Shown: positions 16,912 to 26,778 of the stretch, one piece after another
Layout of the letters: each line of letters begins with the position of its first letter
Numbering within the stretch: position 1 is the first letter of the stretch
DNA from: Bacteroides sp. An322
Lineage (GTDB): Bacteria; Bacteroidota; Bacteroidia; Bacteroidales; Bacteroidaceae
Length of the DNA: 64,000 nt
Assembly: GCF_002161765.1 (NCBI RefSeq)
Contig: NZ_NFIN01000018.1
Coordinates: forward strand, 1-64,000
Reading direction: 5' to 3'
Notes under the pieces: model-generated
Seen by the model: the letters and a program-made list of their open reading frames with translations, nothing else
What the model was told of the DNA's origin: nothing
The model's database searches: none
Translations under genes and position numbers: made by a program

Positions 16912-19587
16912 TCACTTTTGAACTTTAACAGACAATTTATACTCTATACCAGTAGCGTCTTTGAGTGTTATGTTCAATGTTGATGTATCACTTGCAATAT
17001 TAAATTGCAAATTCTTATTTGTAGTATTCCACATTACAGATTCACCAGCATTTGCGCCTTCAAACAATACATTTACATTATTATTAGTCAAAGAAGTTAA
17101 AGGTGAACTTGCTGTATACAAAGTGAAACCATCCAAGTCGTCTGCTGCAGAAGCTCCAAAGTTATCTAAAGTAGCCCACAATTCATCATTTCCTAAATGG
17201 AAAATCAAACCATTGTATTTAGCTCCATCACTACCATCGCCACTACCTTTAGTGATAGTATTGTCAGAATTCAATGTTACATTTGTTTGTTTAACATTGT
17301 CAATATAGTAAGCGATGCTAACTCCATCAAGAGAAGCCTTGATTTCTGTATTGAATGGATCTGAAACTACGGTAAATGCTTGGTTGATAGCGTTATATTC
17401 GTCAATCGTCATAGAAGGATTCATTGCACTAGATATAACATTATCGAATACGTTATAATAAGCGCGCATACCTTCTAACTTATTAACTTCCAATGCATCC
17501 ATGTCATCGTTATAAACAACGCTCTTATTTAATTCAACATCAGTTGAAATCGGTGTAGTTACAGCTTGTACATTGTCTGTAACATATTCCGTACCATTAT
17601 TGATAGGATATTGGTTATATTCAAGCGCATTGAATACGATACCGATATGAGATGTTTCTGCATCAGCGTAAGCTGCAGTCTTTTCGAATGCATTAATATA
17701 TCGCAATGTAGCATTCTGACCATTAGCAATGATTCTTGCAGTGTAAGTATCTTTTGCATCGTTCCAATTAGCATCCTTTTCAAACATGTCAGCAAATGCA
17801 GGAGTTTCGATAGAAACAGGGATAGTAACCTTAATTAATTCGTTACCGCTTACAGTAGGAGTATTATTTTCATCAATTGCAATAAATTCCAATGTATAGT
17901 CACCCGGTTTAGCATCACCTGCTACATTGCCAGCAACATTCAATGTCATGTAACTCAAATCAAGGATATCTTCACTTGAAGTCCATACAGAACCATCTGC
18001 TTTGAAATATTGAACATTGCTAATAGTTTGCTTATTAATACTCAAATTTAATGTCGATTTAACAAGGAATCCAGTTTGAGTATTTGCTTCTGTTACATAG
18101 AATTGTCCGCTTCGACGAGCAGCTTCACGGTTAGCAGCTGGGAATTTAGAGAATATATCTCCAAAGTCTACACGGATTTCTTTCAATGCATCACCTGGTA
18201 CAATCTGATGAGTTGTAGCAGCCAGTGTTTCTGCAGCAACTTCAGAACCTGCGATTTCTAATCTAACGGCATTTGTACCAACAGGTTGATTTGCAGCAGG
18301 CCATACATGACCAGTAATTGATATAGTATGTACTGTTACATCAATAATAACACCTTCAGCTCCAGCTGGAACAGTAATGGTTTTACCATTTGCTATAATT
18401 CCATATTGTTCAGCTAAAGATTTATTTGTGCCTTCGAATGTATAATAATAATCATATAGATTATCATCTTCAATGAACAATTCAGTATCACCACCTACCG
18501 GGATTTTAGCAACTTGAGCATTTTGTTCACGTCCATCTTCATCAATAAATTTCAAATCCCGTGGAATAAGACCTGATACATAAATAGAAGAAGATGAAAC
18601 CTGAGTATCATTAACTTGAACAGCTAAATCATATGTAGTAAAAGGTTTACCGTTTACACACAATGTATAAGCCATTGGAGCATTATTCCATGTCGATTCA
18701 GGGTCATAATCGAATGCTTTTGCTATATTCCCTTCATTAACTTTAGTCTGGTCAATAGTAGCAGACAATGTCCAACTGCCATTAGCAGATGCAGCACGAC
18801 TCATCAAACGGTTATTAGCTTCAGCGGTAATAATAACCGGAGCAACATTGCCTCTTGAGTCAACCAAAGTCAATTTTTGTGCACCCAAGTCATAATCAGC
18901 CGGAGTAACTTGTACGTTTACAGTTGCAATCTGACCAATCAACAATTGGTTCATTGCTACAGCACCTTTTTCACCTGCCCAATCTGGAGTAGCCTTTTTT
19001 GCAAGTCCCCATTGGATAGTTCCTCCACTAATAGAAGTAAAGTCTGCTTTTTCCAAATCTTCGATAGCGATAGAGCTCAACTGTGCAGCATTCTTCATCA
19101 AAGTAACGCTTTGTCCGTCAACAGTAATGGTGCAAGTGTCGCCGTTGTCAACCAAAACAACGTTGCTTCCCACTTCGATATCCATCAGTTGGTCGTTTAC
19201 GTACAGTTTTCCGTCTTTTACGGTGATAACCGGAATTTGTCCTTCTTCACCTGAACCAAGTTCAACCTTTCCAGCTTCTACTCCGTCTACGTACAGCGTA
19301 TTGCCTTCCAGCTTCACTTCTTTAATGCCGGTGCATTCAGGCATAGCAGCTGAAACGTCTCCGTTCGGTGTATGAACGATCAATTTGCCATCGCTGAACT
19401 CGATGCTTTCCACGCATCCCAAAGCGTTTACTTTGGTTTCCAGGTCTGCCAAGTCCGATGCAATCTGATCCACCCGCTGGCTCAGGTTGTTGATGTCATC
19501 ATCGTAGTCCTTACAAGATGTAAAAGTTCCTGCCGAAGCGAACAGAAGCGCTCCGAACAGCAGTGCACTTAAATACTTTTTTCTCAT
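16912..19587 (-). CDS. Large surface-exposed lipoprotein, DUF4988-like N-terminus
   Basis: The product has 891 residues. The signal peptide ends FTSC (Cys25), and the following KDYDDD fits the Bacteroidota surface export signal. Residues about 31-55 form a coiled coil (INNLSQRVDQIASDLADLET). A beta-repeat segment follows (CVESIEFSDGKLIVHTPNG, IKEVKLEGNTLYVDG, VITVKDGKLYVND) that resembles DUF4988-type surface proteins. The rest is beta-rich with Ig-like character, low in cysteine, without catalytic motifs I recognise. It is a single gene with its own promoter and terminator. Promoter, leader and signal region are duplicated at 57-455. It is probably a cell-surface adhesin or glycan-binding protein, but this is not shown by the sequence. 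Confidence 0.8.
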   Translation of the reverse strand: MRKKYLSALLFGALLFASAGTFTSCKDYDDDINNLSQRVDQIASDLADLETKVNALGCVESIEFSDGKLIVHTPNGDVSAAMPECTGIKEVKLEGNTLYVDGVEAGKVELGSGEEGQIPVITVKDGKLYVNDQLMDIEVGSNVVLVDNGDTCTITVDGQSVTLMKNAAQLSSIAIEDLEKADFTSISGGTIQWGLAKKATPDWAGEKGAVAMNQLLIGQIATVNVQVTPADYDLGAQKLTLVDSRGNVAPVIITAEANNRLMSRAASANGSWTLSATIDQTKVNEGNIAKAFDYDPESTWNNAPMAYTLCVNGKPFTTYDLAVQVNDTQVSSSSIYVSGLIPRDLKFIDEDGREQNAQVAKIPVGGDTELFIEDDNLYDYYYTFEGTNKSLAEQYGIIANGKTITVPAGAEGVIIDVTVHTISITGHVWPAANQPVGTNAVRLEIAGSEVAAETLAATTHQIVPGDALKEIRVDFGDIFSKFPAANREAARRSGQFYVTEANTQTGFLVKSTLNLSINKQTISNVQYFKADGSVWTSSEDILDLSYMTLNVAGNVAGDAKPGDYTLEFIAIDENNTPTVSGNELIKVTIPVSIETPAFADMFEKDANWNDAKDTYTARIIANGQNATLRYINAFEKTAAYADAETSHIGIVFNALEYNQYPINNGTEYVTDNVQAVTTPISTDVELNKSVVYNDDMDALEVNKLEGMRAYYNVFDNVISSAMNPSMTIDEYNAINQAFTVVSDPFNTEIKASLDGVSIAYYIDNVKQTNVTLNSDNTITKGSGDGSDGAKYNGLIFHLGNDELWATLDNFGASAADDLDGFTLYTASSPLTSLTNNNVNVLFEGANAGESVMWNTTNKNLQFNIASDTSTLNITLKDATGIEYKLSVKVQK

Positions 19588-19904
19588 AACAAAATAAATT
19601 TAATTTATAAATTAAAAACTCAAATCGTTCTAACTCAAATCGTTCTAACTCAAGTCGTTACAAACAATTCCCTAATCTGCCGAAACTCCCGAATCCTTTT
19701 TGTCTTGTAACCGAGCCGGAAACTGACGTGGGTGTGGTTAAGTGGTTGATAAATAACGCATTAATAAATGATTCCGGAAAGCCCGGAACTCACGCGGCGC
19801 AAATATGTGCCGGTTTTGTAGTCCAAAACCTGACGTAAAAGTTCGAAATAAGTGCCTGATATTGTATGCTTTACAAAAAGTAGAAAGTTAAAAGTCTATA
19901 AAAG
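19491..19904. repeat. Direct repeat, copy 2: shared promoter, leader and signal-peptide region
   Basis: This is the partner of 57-455 in the same orientation. It differs by scattered substitutions and by a tandem duplication of the 15-mer TCAAATCGTTCTAAC (19620-19634 and 19635-19649), present once in copy 1. The inverted repeat GGTTTTG/CAAAACC is at 19812-19830. Recombination between the copies would delete or duplicate the 19.4 kb between them. Confidence 0.85.
19799..19807 (-). promoter_or_regulatory. Probable -7 element of the 16912-19587 lipoprotein gene
   Basis: The minus strand reads CATATTTGC, as in copy 1, giving a leader of about 205 nt. The hairpin at 19812-19830 lies directly upstream. 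Confidence 0.4.
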
Positions 19905-19941
19905 TAAACAAGAATGCTGTGGGAACAATAAATATAAAAGA

Positions 19942-20000
19942 TTAAAAACAACACGGAGACGCAAGATTATCTTTTCTTGGCATCTCCGTGTTGTTTTTAA
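19942..20000. terminator. Terminator-like inverted repeat after luxS
   Basis: Arms 19942-19959 and 19983-20000 are a perfect 18-bp inverted repeat (TTAAAAACAACACGGAGA) with a 23-nt loop. It lies 35 bp past the luxS stop, and a T-run follows on the luxS strand. The inner ACACGGAGACGC links it to the CRCAGA repeat family. Confidence 0.65.
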
Positions 20001-20034
20001 TTTAAAATAGCGTTGAGATTGTTGTAAAAGTTGG

Positions 20035-20514
20035 TTATTGGGGATAATTTAAATTTTCTTTAGTCAGCTTGTCTAATACTTCATCAAGAAATTTCTTGGC
20101 TTCCCACCGTGCCATCGGGAGATTCATCATCAGGTAATTGCCGCAATCCTTGGGGCTGGCTCCGGGCACATCGCCTTCAAACCCGGAGATGAAACGGAAG
20201 GTTTCTTTCATCAGGTCCACGATGTCTTCCGATTGCAGGTCTCCTTTTACTACAAGATAGTTTCCGGTGAGGCAACCCATCGGCCCCCAATAAATGATTT
20301 TGTCTGCCCATACAGGATGATTACGCAGAAAAGTGGCAGCCAAGTGTTCTATCGTGTGGATAGCCGAAGGGCTGAGGCAGGGTTCGCGGTTCGGTTCTTT
20401 CATACGGATGTCGAAAGTCGTAACGATTTCGTCTCCTACCGCGTCTTTACGCGATACGTAAATGCCACGTAGCAGGTGGATATGGTCTACGGTAAAGCTG
20501 GGTATTTTTTTCAT
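20035..20514 (-). CDS. luxS: S-ribosylhomocysteine lyase
   Basis: The enzyme cleaves S-ribosylhomocysteine to homocysteine and DPD, the precursor of AI-2, in the activated methyl cycle. The 159-residue length is normal. The metal ligands are visible as His53 and His57 in HTIEH and Cys124 in KDCGNY. The start MKKIPSF at 20514 is chosen over upstream in-frame codons, which lie inside mtnN and would add an unrelated extension. It follows mtnN by 11 bp, so the two consecutive enzymes of S-adenosylhomocysteine recycling are co-transcribed. Confidence 0.95.
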   Translation of the reverse strand: MKKIPSFTVDHIHLLRGIYVSRKDAVGDEIVTTFDIRMKEPNREPCLSPSAIHTIEHLAATFLRNHPVWADKIIYWGPMGCLTGNYLVVKGDLQSEDIVDLMKETFRFISGFEGDVPGASPKDCGNYLMMNLPMARWEAKKFLDEVLDKLTKENLNYPQ

Positions 20515-20525
20515 ATCTGTAAGTT

Positions 20526-21221
20526 TTAGAGTTTGTTCGGTAATGCTTTCAAGAATGTTTCGGTCACACGGAAAGAGTTGTCGGCTATCTCGCCCCAAAA
20601 ATTCTTGTATTGTTCCCAATGTTTCTCTGCTCCCGGCGTGTCGCTGATGATGCGGAAGCTGATGAAAGGCACTTGATAAAGATAGCATACTTGGGCAATG
20701 GCAGCCGATTCCATATCAACGGCAAGTCCTTCGGGGAAGTTCTGCTTAATGACGTTCAGTTCCTCGCGGTCGGTAATGAATTTATCGCCCGTACAAATCA
20801 GTCCGCCATGAATCGGTGTTTCGGTGTCAAGTGAGAGGGCACAATTATATAAGGTATCGTTTCCTTGGAAGAAAGTGGGGAAGCCTTGTATCTGTCCGTA
20901 AGCATTTCCTTCGCCGCACCATACATCGTGGTAAACGATGTTTCGGCTAACAACGACATCCATCACGTTCAGTTCACTATCAATACCTCCCGCCACACCG
21001 GTACTGATGATACAGTCGGGCTGGAAGTTGCGGATGAGTTCCACCGTTCCAGCAGCAGCATTCACCTTTCCGATGCCGCACTGCATCAGGATATGCGTAT
21101 TGTTTTTTACTTTTCCTTCGATATAAGCAAAAGGTCCTTCACGGTGTTCGGTCTTGTCTGTCAGTTGGTTTGCTAATTGCTTCTGTTCGGAAGACATAGC
21201 GGTAATGATTCCTATTTTCAT
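20526..21221 (-). CDS. mtnN: 5'-methylthioadenosine/S-adenosylhomocysteine nucleosidase
   Basis: The enzyme hydrolyses MTA and SAH to adenine plus the thioribose compound, supplying the LuxS substrate. The 231-residue product shows Glu12 (MSSEQ), the ribose-binding Met170-Glu171 (VDMESAAIAQV) and the catalytic Asp194 (ISDTPG), plus the nucleotide-binding STGVAGG at about 73-79. The start MKIGIITA at 21221 is standard for the family; six extra upstream codons are possible. The leader of about 180 nt, counted from the promoter at 21408, contains a large inverted repeat (21245-21375). Confidence 0.94.
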   Translation of the reverse strand: MKIGIITAMSSEQKQLANQLTDKTEHREGPFAYIEGKVKNNTHILMQCGIGKVNAAAGTVELIRNFQPDCIISTGVAGGIDSELNVMDVVVSRNIVYHDVWCGEGNAYGQIQGFPTFFQGNDTLYNCALSLDTETPIHGGLICTGDKFITDREELNVIKQNFPEGLAVDMESAAIAQVCYLYQVPFISFRIISDTPGAEKHWEQYKNFWGEIADNSFRVTETFLKALPNKL

Positions 21222-21244
21222 AAATGTTTGTGTTTGCATTAATT

Positions 21245-21375
21245 AAACGCAGAGACGCAAAAGCGCAAAATTTATATTTGGGAGAGAGTAAAAGATATAG
21301 AGAATAGACGCGACATTTTGCGAACTTTTGTCTCCTCTAAAAAATAATTCTCTGTGCTTTTGCGTCTCTGCGTTT
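21245..21375. repeat. CRCAGA-family inverted repeat in the mtnN leader
   Basis: Arms 21245-21267 and 21353-21375 match in 22 of 23 positions. Each arm is three 8-nt units (CGCAGAGA CGCAAAAG CGCA). The loop is about 85 nt. It lies between the mtnN promoter and start codon, so the mRNA leader would fold into a long hairpin. Confidence 0.75.
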
Positions 21376-21407
21376 GATAATTGAAGCATATTATTTTATT
21401 TTACGCT

Positions 21408-21416
21408 GCAAAGTTA
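21408..21416 (-). promoter_or_regulatory. -7 element of mtnN-luxS
   Basis: The minus strand reads TAACTTTGC, an exact consensus match. The distance to the mtnN ATG implies a leader of about 180 nt holding the inverted repeat. Confidence 0.6.
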
Positions 21417-21438
21417 GCATTTTCAAGGAGTATTGTGT

Positions 21439-21446
21439 TATCTTTG
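21439..21446 (+). promoter_or_regulatory. -7 element of the yfhO-like gene
   Basis: TATCTTTG fits the TAnnTTTG consensus and lies 33 bp before the start codon. It is divergent from the mtnN promoter 22 bp away. Confidence 0.6.
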
Positions 21447-21479
21447 TCCGCTGAAATGTAAATCAATAAACAGCTTTTT

Positions 21480-23972
21480 ATGAATGGATTAAAGAAACTT
21501 CTTCCGGATGTGGCGGCGATTGTACTTTTTGTAGTCCTTTCGTTCGCTTATTTCTATCCGGCGGTGTTCGAAGGGCGTATCTTGGCACAACACGATGCGG
21601 TAGCGGGTATCGGTGCCGGACGTGAACACCAGGAATATCATCAGGAACATGGAAAGGTGACCCGCTGGACCAATTCATTGTTCAGTGGAATGCCTACGTA
21701 CCAGTTGGCTCCGGGTTATGATTCAAGCCGTACGTTGAATACGGTACAAGACCTGTATCACTTATATCTGCCTACCTATGTGTGGTATGTGTTCGTGATG
21801 CTGTTGGGATTTTATATCCTGCTCCGCGCATTCAACTTTAAAGTTTGGATGGCAGCATTAGGTGCAATTATATGGGCGTTCTCATCGTATTTCTTCATTA
21901 TTATTGCGGCGGGGCATATTTGGAAATTCGTTACGTTGGCATACATTCCGCCTACCATTGCAGGTATGGTATTGGCTTATCGTGGAAAATATTGGGCTGG
22001 CGGAATCATTACGGCACTTTTCGCCGCACTTCAGATTGTGTCGAACCACTTCCAAATGACGTATTATTTCCTCTTTGTGATGCTCTTTATGGCAATATCG
22101 TTCGGCGTAAAGGCATGGAGAGAAAAGGCGTTCCCTCAGTTTTTGAAAGCAACGGGCGTGCTGGCAATAGCGGGCGTATTAGCGGTATGCATCAACTTGT
22201 CGAACCTGTATCACACGTATCAATACAGTAAGGAGAGTATGCGTGGTAAGAGCGAGTTGGTCAAACCCCAGTCTGCAGACCAGACCGGAAGCGGATTGGA
22301 ACGTAGTTATATTACGCAATGGAGCTACGGCATTGGTGAAACATTCTCATTGCTCGTGCCTAACGTGAAAGGCGGGGCATCCGTTCCTTTGGCACAAAAC
22401 GAACGGGCAATGAGTAAGGCAAATCCGATGTATTCAAGCCTATACAACCAATTAGGACAATACTGGGGAGAACAGCCGGGCACTTCGGGACCGGTCTACG
22501 TAGGCGCTTTCGTAATGTTTCTTTTCGTATTAGGCTGCTTCATCGTGAAAGGTCCGATGAAATGGGCATTATTAGGCGGAACGTTATTCTCCATCCTTCT
22601 ATCGTGGGGAAAGAATTTTATGGGACTGACCGACTTCTTTATCGACTATGTACCGATGTACAACAAGTTCCGTGCCGTGTCGTCTATCCTTGTTATTGCC
22701 GAGTTCACCATACCGTTGTTGGCTATGCTAGCGTTGAAACAGATTGTGGAACGTCCTGAATTGTTGCGCGAAAAGGCAAAAGCATTTTTCATCAGCCTTG
22801 GGCTGACGGGAGGCTTATCGCTCCTGTTCGCCTTGGTTCCCCGCGTGTTCTTCCCTTCGTATGTATCGACAATGGAAATGAATGCGTTGCAAAATGCCCT
22901 TCCAGCTGAACATTTGGCGCCAATCCTGATAAACTTAGAAGAAATGCGTGTCAGCATCTTTACAGCCGATGCGTGGCGTAGCTTCTGTGTCATCCTGGTA
23001 GGTGTGGCATTGCTGTTGATGTATGTACGTGGGAAACTGAAATCTACCGCACTCATCGTTTCGTTGGCTATTCTCTGTCTGCTTGATATGTGGACGGTGA
23101 ACAAGCGTTATCTCTACGATGCGCAATTCGTGGCGAAAGGCACGGAGATGAAACCCTTTGCCCAGCCTTCGGAGACCGATAAGGCAATTTTGAAAGATAC
23201 TACTTACTATCGTGTATTGAACCTCTCGACTAATACATTCAACGAGAACGAGACTTCCTATTGGCACAAGAGCATCGGAGGATATCATGCAGCCAAACTC
23301 CGCCGGTATCAGGAACTTATCGAGACGTATATCCAGTTTGAGATGAACAATCTCTTCTCCGAACTTCCTGAAGCGGGAGGAGATATGTCGAAGTTCAATC
23401 CCGACCATATCCGCATTCTGAATATGCTGAACGCGAAATATTTCATCTTCCCCTTGCAAGGCGGAGGCACGATGCCCGTACAGAATCCCTACGCGATGGG
23501 GAATGCATGGTTTGTCGATGACGTGCGCTACGTAGGCAATGCCAATGAAGAGTTGGATAGCCTTGCGGTAGTTGACTTACGCAAGACTGCTGTGGTAAAC
23601 CTTCAATTTGCCGAGCAAGTGAAAGCTCCTTCACAAGCGTCGGTTTCCGATTCGACACGGAGCATCACATTCAAGCATTATGAGCCGAATGAATTGATTT
23701 ACGAAGTCACCTCACAGGCTGGAGGCACCGTGGTTTTCTCCGAAATTTATTATCCCGAATGGCAAGCGTTTGTGGATGATGAAGAAGTCCCTGTCGGACG
23801 GGCTGATTATGTACTTCGTGCAATAAACGTTCCTGCCGGAAAGCATACAGTCCGCTTGCTTTTCGAACCCCAATCGGTTACCATAACCGAGACCATTGCT
23901 TATTGTGCATTAGGCATCCTGCTCGTTGGAACCGTTGTGTTGATTGTACTTCGTGTGCGGAAGCGTAGATGA
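21480..23972 (+). CDS. YfhO-family polytopic membrane protein
   Basis: The product has 830 residues with many hydrophobic segments: an N-terminal anchor (VAAIVLFVVLSFAYFYP), a block of about ten transmembrane helices to residue 540, a periplasmic C-terminal domain (about 560-800) and a final helix (AYCALGILLVGTVVLIVL). The first loop carries the HDAVAG...W-SGMPTYQ region seen in YfhO proteins, which resemble GT-C glycosyltransferases and have been linked to lipid-carrier or teichoic-acid glycosylation in Firmicutes. The role in Bacteroidota is unknown. It is a single gene followed by a strong terminator. Confidence 0.85.
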   Translation: MNGLKKLLPDVAAIVLFVVLSFAYFYPAVFEGRILAQHDAVAGIGAGREHQEYHQEHGKVTRWTNSLFSGMPTYQLAPGYDSSRTLNTVQDLYHLYLPTYVWYVFVMLLGFYILLRAFNFKVWMAALGAIIWAFSSYFFIIIAAGHIWKFVTLAYIPPTIAGMVLAYRGKYWAGGIITALFAALQIVSNHFQMTYYFLFVMLFMAISFGVKAWREKAFPQFLKATGVLAIAGVLAVCINLSNLYHTYQYSKESMRGKSELVKPQSADQTGSGLERSYITQWSYGIGETFSLLVPNVKGGASVPLAQNERAMSKANPMYSSLYNQLGQYWGEQPGTSGPVYVGAFVMFLFVLGCFIVKGPMKWALLGGTLFSILLSWGKNFMGLTDFFIDYVPMYNKFRAVSSILVIAEFTIPLLAMLALKQIVERPELLREKAKAFFISLGLTGGLSLLFALVPRVFFPSYVSTMEMNALQNALPAEHLAPILINLEEMRVSIFTADAWRSFCVILVGVALLLMYVRGKLKSTALIVSLAILCLLDMWTVNKRYLYDAQFVAKGTEMKPFAQPSETDKAILKDTTYYRVLNLSTNTFNENETSYWHKSIGGYHAAKLRRYQELIETYIQFEMNNLFSELPEAGGDMSKFNPDHIRILNMLNAKYFIFPLQGGGTMPVQNPYAMGNAWFVDDVRYVGNANEELDSLAVVDLRKTAVVNLQFAEQVKAPSQASVSDSTRSITFKHYEPNELIYEVTSQAGGTVVFSEIYYPEWQAFVDDEEVPVGRADYVLRAINVPAGKHTVRLLFEPQSVTITETIAYCALGILLVGTVVLIVLRVRKRR

Positions 23973-24040
23973 GTGTTATTTATTCTCTGCCAAGTTGACA
24001 TTTTATTGCTGCCAAAAATGCATACGGCTTCATCAGCCAT

Positions 24041-24098
24041 CGAAGCAGGGTCCATCAGCTTACGAAGCAGGCTTCGTTGGCTGATGGACCCTGCTTCG
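24041..24098 (+). terminator. Nested palindromic terminator after the yfhO-like gene
   Basis: Perfect 19-bp arms (24041-24059 and 24080-24098) enclose a second short hairpin (ACGAAG/CTTCGT), and a T-run follows. The arm sequence is shared with the dispersed repeat at 16765-16843. Confidence 0.75.
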
Positions 24099-24132
24099 TT
24101 TTTAGAGGTACCCAATTATCAGTTATGCTTTA

Positions 24133-24633
24133 TCATTTAAATCTGACCGCTACCACCATCCGATGGTTAACCAATTCTCCATCAAGGCTTGCGGGAGTAA
24201 AGCGGGGTAAGTCCTGGACAAGCTTGCAGGCAATAGAGTCTATTTTCTGAGCGGTTTGAATATCGGAAATAAAAACGTTTGCCGACCTTCGGATGGCAAC
24301 GTGGCAAGGATACCCCGCCTTGCTTACAACGAACATGACTACCGGGATAGCTTCGCCAATGTGAATGTCCTTTACGGCTTCTTGCAAATAATCTTCCAAA
24401 TCTCCAGCCGAGAACACGGGCGGCGTATCGACATCCGTATAAACCGTATCTTCATCTAAAATGACAGGCGCATCGATGCCGGGCAAATTTTCGATGGTTA
24501 TCGGCTCTTTCCGTTCTCTTTGTACTGTATCTTTCCGTATTGTATCTGTTTGCACCGTAAGCGTTTGGTCCGGTTTCTTTTGCATTTGGCAAGTCGTTAA
24601 AACGAACAGGCATAAGAACATTATCAGTTTCAT
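24133..24633 (-). CDS. Lipoprotein with TonB C-terminal-like domain
   Basis: The product has 166 residues with a lipoprotein signal MKLIMFLCLFVLTTC (Cys15). The C-terminal half (about 75-166) has the TonB-C pattern: VVMFVVSKAGYPCHVAIRRSAN, then a helix with the IDSIACKLVQDLPRFTPA segment and a final strand VAVRFK. There is no transmembrane anchor, proline-rich linker or ExbB/ExbD partner, so it is not a standard energy transducer. It is a paralogue of the protein at 40121-40630. MRMK two codons earlier is an alternative start. The function is unknown. Confidence 0.75.
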   Translation of the reverse strand: MKLIMFLCLFVLTTCQMQKKPDQTLTVQTDTIRKDTVQRERKEPITIENLPGIDAPVILDEDTVYTDVDTPPVFSAGDLEDYLQEAVKDIHIGEAIPVVMFVVSKAGYPCHVAIRRSANVFISDIQTAQKIDSIACKLVQDLPRFTPASLDGELVNHRMVVAVRFK

Positions 24634-24676
24634 ACGCATAAAGGGTTGGTTTCTGCAAACGTACGAAAAAAAACTG

Positions 24677-24685
24677 TATCTTTGC
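24677..24685 (+). promoter_or_regulatory. -7 element of metG
   Basis: TATCTTTGC is an exact consensus match, 37 bp before the metG ATG. The -33 region reads TTGGTTTC, a weak match. Confidence 0.6.
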
Positions 24686-24722
24686 AAAAGTTATTTGATA
24701 TCAAAGAAAAAACATACGCTAT

Positions 24723-26765
24723 ATGGAAAAGAAATTCAAACGGACTACCGTCACTTCGGCACTGCCTTATGCCAACGGACCTGTCCACATCGGACACTTG
24801 GCTGGCGTATATGTGCCCGCTGACATCTACGTGCGCTACCTGCGCCTGAAAAAAGAAGATGTGTTATTCATCGGAGGCTCGGACGAGCACGGTGTGCCTA
24901 TCACCATCCGTGCCAAGAAAGAAGGCTGCACGCCTCAAGACATCGTGGACCGCTATCATACGCTGATTCGCGATTCGTTCAAGGAATTCGGCATCTCGTT
25001 TGATGTGTACGGACGCACTTCATCGGAAGTGCATCACAAAACGGCTTCCGATTTCTTCCGCACCCTTTACGATAAAGGCGAGTTCATCGAAAAGACTTCG
25101 ATGCAGTATTACGATGAAGAAGCGAAGACTTTCCTTGCCGACCGTTACATTACGGGCGAATGCCCGCGTTGCCACGCCCAGGGAGCTTACGGCGACCAGT
25201 GCGAGAAGTGCGGCTCCACTCTTTCGCCTACGGAACTTATCAATCCGAAGAGTGCCATCAGCGGAAGTGAACCCGTGATGAAAGAAACCAAGCACTGGTA
25301 TTTGCCCCTCGATAAGCACGAAGCGTGGCTGCGCCAATGGATATTGGAGGACCACAAGGAATGGCGTCCCAACGTGTACGGACAATGCAAGTCGTGGCTT
25401 GATATGGGACTTCAGCCACGTGCCGTGAGCCGTGACCTTGACTGGGGTATTCCTGTACCCGTAGAAGGAGCCGAAGGCAAAGTGCTCTACGTATGGTTTG
25501 ACGCGCCTATCGGTTATATCTCGAACACCAAGGAATTGCTTCCCGACTCGTGGGAAAAATGGTGGAAAGACCCTGAAACACGCCTTATCCACTTCATCGG
25601 GAAAGACAACATCGTGTTCCACTGCATCGTGTTCCCCGCTATGCTGAAGGCGGAAGGCAGCTATATCCTGCCCGACAACGTGCCCGCCAATGAGTTCCTG
25701 AACTTGGAAGGAGACAAAATCTCTACTTCGCGCAACTGGGCTGTATGGCTGCACGAATACCTGCAAGATTTCCCCGGCAAGCAAGACGTATTGCGCTACG
25801 TATTGACCGCCAACGCTCCCGAAACAAAAGACAACGACTTTACATGGAAAGACTTCCAGGCACGCAACAACAACGAATTAGTAGCTGTATACGGCAACTT
25901 CGTCAACCGTGCCCTTGTCTTGACACACAAATATTTTGAAGGCAAAGTGCCCGTTTGCGGCGAACTGAACGATTACGATAAGGCAACCCTCCAAGAATTT
26001 GCCGATGTAAAGGCACAGGTAGAGAAGCTGCTTGATGTATTCAAGTTCCGCGACGCACAGAAGGAAGCGATGAACCTTGCCCGCATCGGCAATAAATACT
26101 TGGCAGATACCGAGCCGTGGAAGTTGGCGAAGACCGATATGGACCGTGTGGCTACCATTCTGCACATCGCCCTTCAATTGGTGGCAAACCTCTCTATCGC
26201 CTTCGAGCCGTTTTTGCCCTTCAGTTCCGAAAAGCTCCGCAAGATGCTGAACATGGAAAACTTCAGTTGGGAACAATTAGGACGTACCGACCTGTTAGAA
26301 GCCGGACATCAATTGAACAAGGCGGAACTTCTGTTCGAAAAGATAGACGACGAGACCATTCAGGCACAAGTAGACAAGCTGCTCGCCACCAAGAAGGCGA
26401 ACGAAGCAGCCGCTTACAAAGCAAATCCCGTGAAGCCGACGGTATCTATCGAAGACTTCGACAAGCTCGATATCCGTGTAGGTACGGTATTGGAATGCGA
26501 AACCGTGCCCAAGATGAAGAAGCTCCTGAAGTTCAAGATTGCCGACGGACTGGAAAACCGTACCATTGTAAGTGGCATCGCCCAGCATTACAAACCCGAA
26601 GAATTGGTAGGCAAGCAGGTACTGTTCATCGCTAATCTTGCTCCGCGCCAGTTCAAGAACGGCTTGGTAAGCGAAGGCATGATATTAAGTGCCGAAAACT
26701 TCGACGGCTCACTGGCAGTCACTTCGGTATTGCGTGAAGTGAAGCCGGGAAGCGAAGTGAAGTAA
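24723..26765 (+). CDS. metG: Methionyl-tRNA synthetase
   Basis: The enzyme charges tRNA-Met in the cytoplasm. The 680-residue product has the HIGH motif (VHIGH, residues 22-25), a zinc-binding knuckle with CxxC pairs at about 146-163 (CPRCH...CEKCG), and KISTS in place of KMSKS near residue 332. The anticodon-binding helical domain follows. The C-terminal 110 residues form the tRNA-binding OB fold ([18 protein letters not shown]), typical of the longer dimeric form. It has its own promoter, and the flippase gene follows after an inverted repeat. Confidence 0.96.
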   Translation: MEKKFKRTTVTSALPYANGPVHIGHLAGVYVPADIYVRYLRLKKEDVLFIGGSDEHGVPITIRAKKEGCTPQDIVDRYHTLIRDSFKEFGISFDVYGRTSSEVHHKTASDFFRTLYDKGEFIEKTSMQYYDEEAKTFLADRYITGECPRCHAQGAYGDQCEKCGSTLSPTELINPKSAISGSEPVMKETKHWYLPLDKHEAWLRQWILEDHKEWRPNVYGQCKSWLDMGLQPRAVSRDLDWGIPVPVEGAEGKVLYVWFDAPIGYISNTKELLPDSWEKWWKDPETRLIHFIGKDNIVFHCIVFPAMLKAEGSYILPDNVPANEFLNLEGDKISTSRNWAVWLHEYLQDFPGKQDVLRYVLTANAPETKDNDFTWKDFQARNNNELVAVYGNFVNRALVLTHKYFEGKVPVCGELNDYDKATLQEFADVKAQVEKLLDVFKFRDAQKEAMNLARIGNKYLADTEPWKLAKTDMDRVATILHIALQLVANLSIAFEPFLPFSSEKLRKMLNMENFSWEQLGRTDLLEAGHQLNKAELLFEKIDDETIQAQVDKLLATKKANEAAAYKANPVKPTVSIEDFDKLDIRVGTVLECETVPKMKKLLKFKIADGLENRTIVSGIAQHYKPEELVGKQVLFIANLAPRQFKNGLVSEGMILSAENFDGSLAVTSVLREVKPGSEVK

Positions 26766-26778
26766 TCATTTTATTTTG

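Noticed and set aside
57-19904. The 400-bp direct repeats as ends of a composite transposon
   Set aside because: No transposase or integrase lies in or between them, and the repeats coincide with a functional promoter and signal-peptide region rather than with IS ends.
20514-20688. N-terminal extension of luxS to 20688
   Set aside because: The added residues lie within mtnN in another frame and do not resemble LuxS, whose normal length starts at MKKIPSF.
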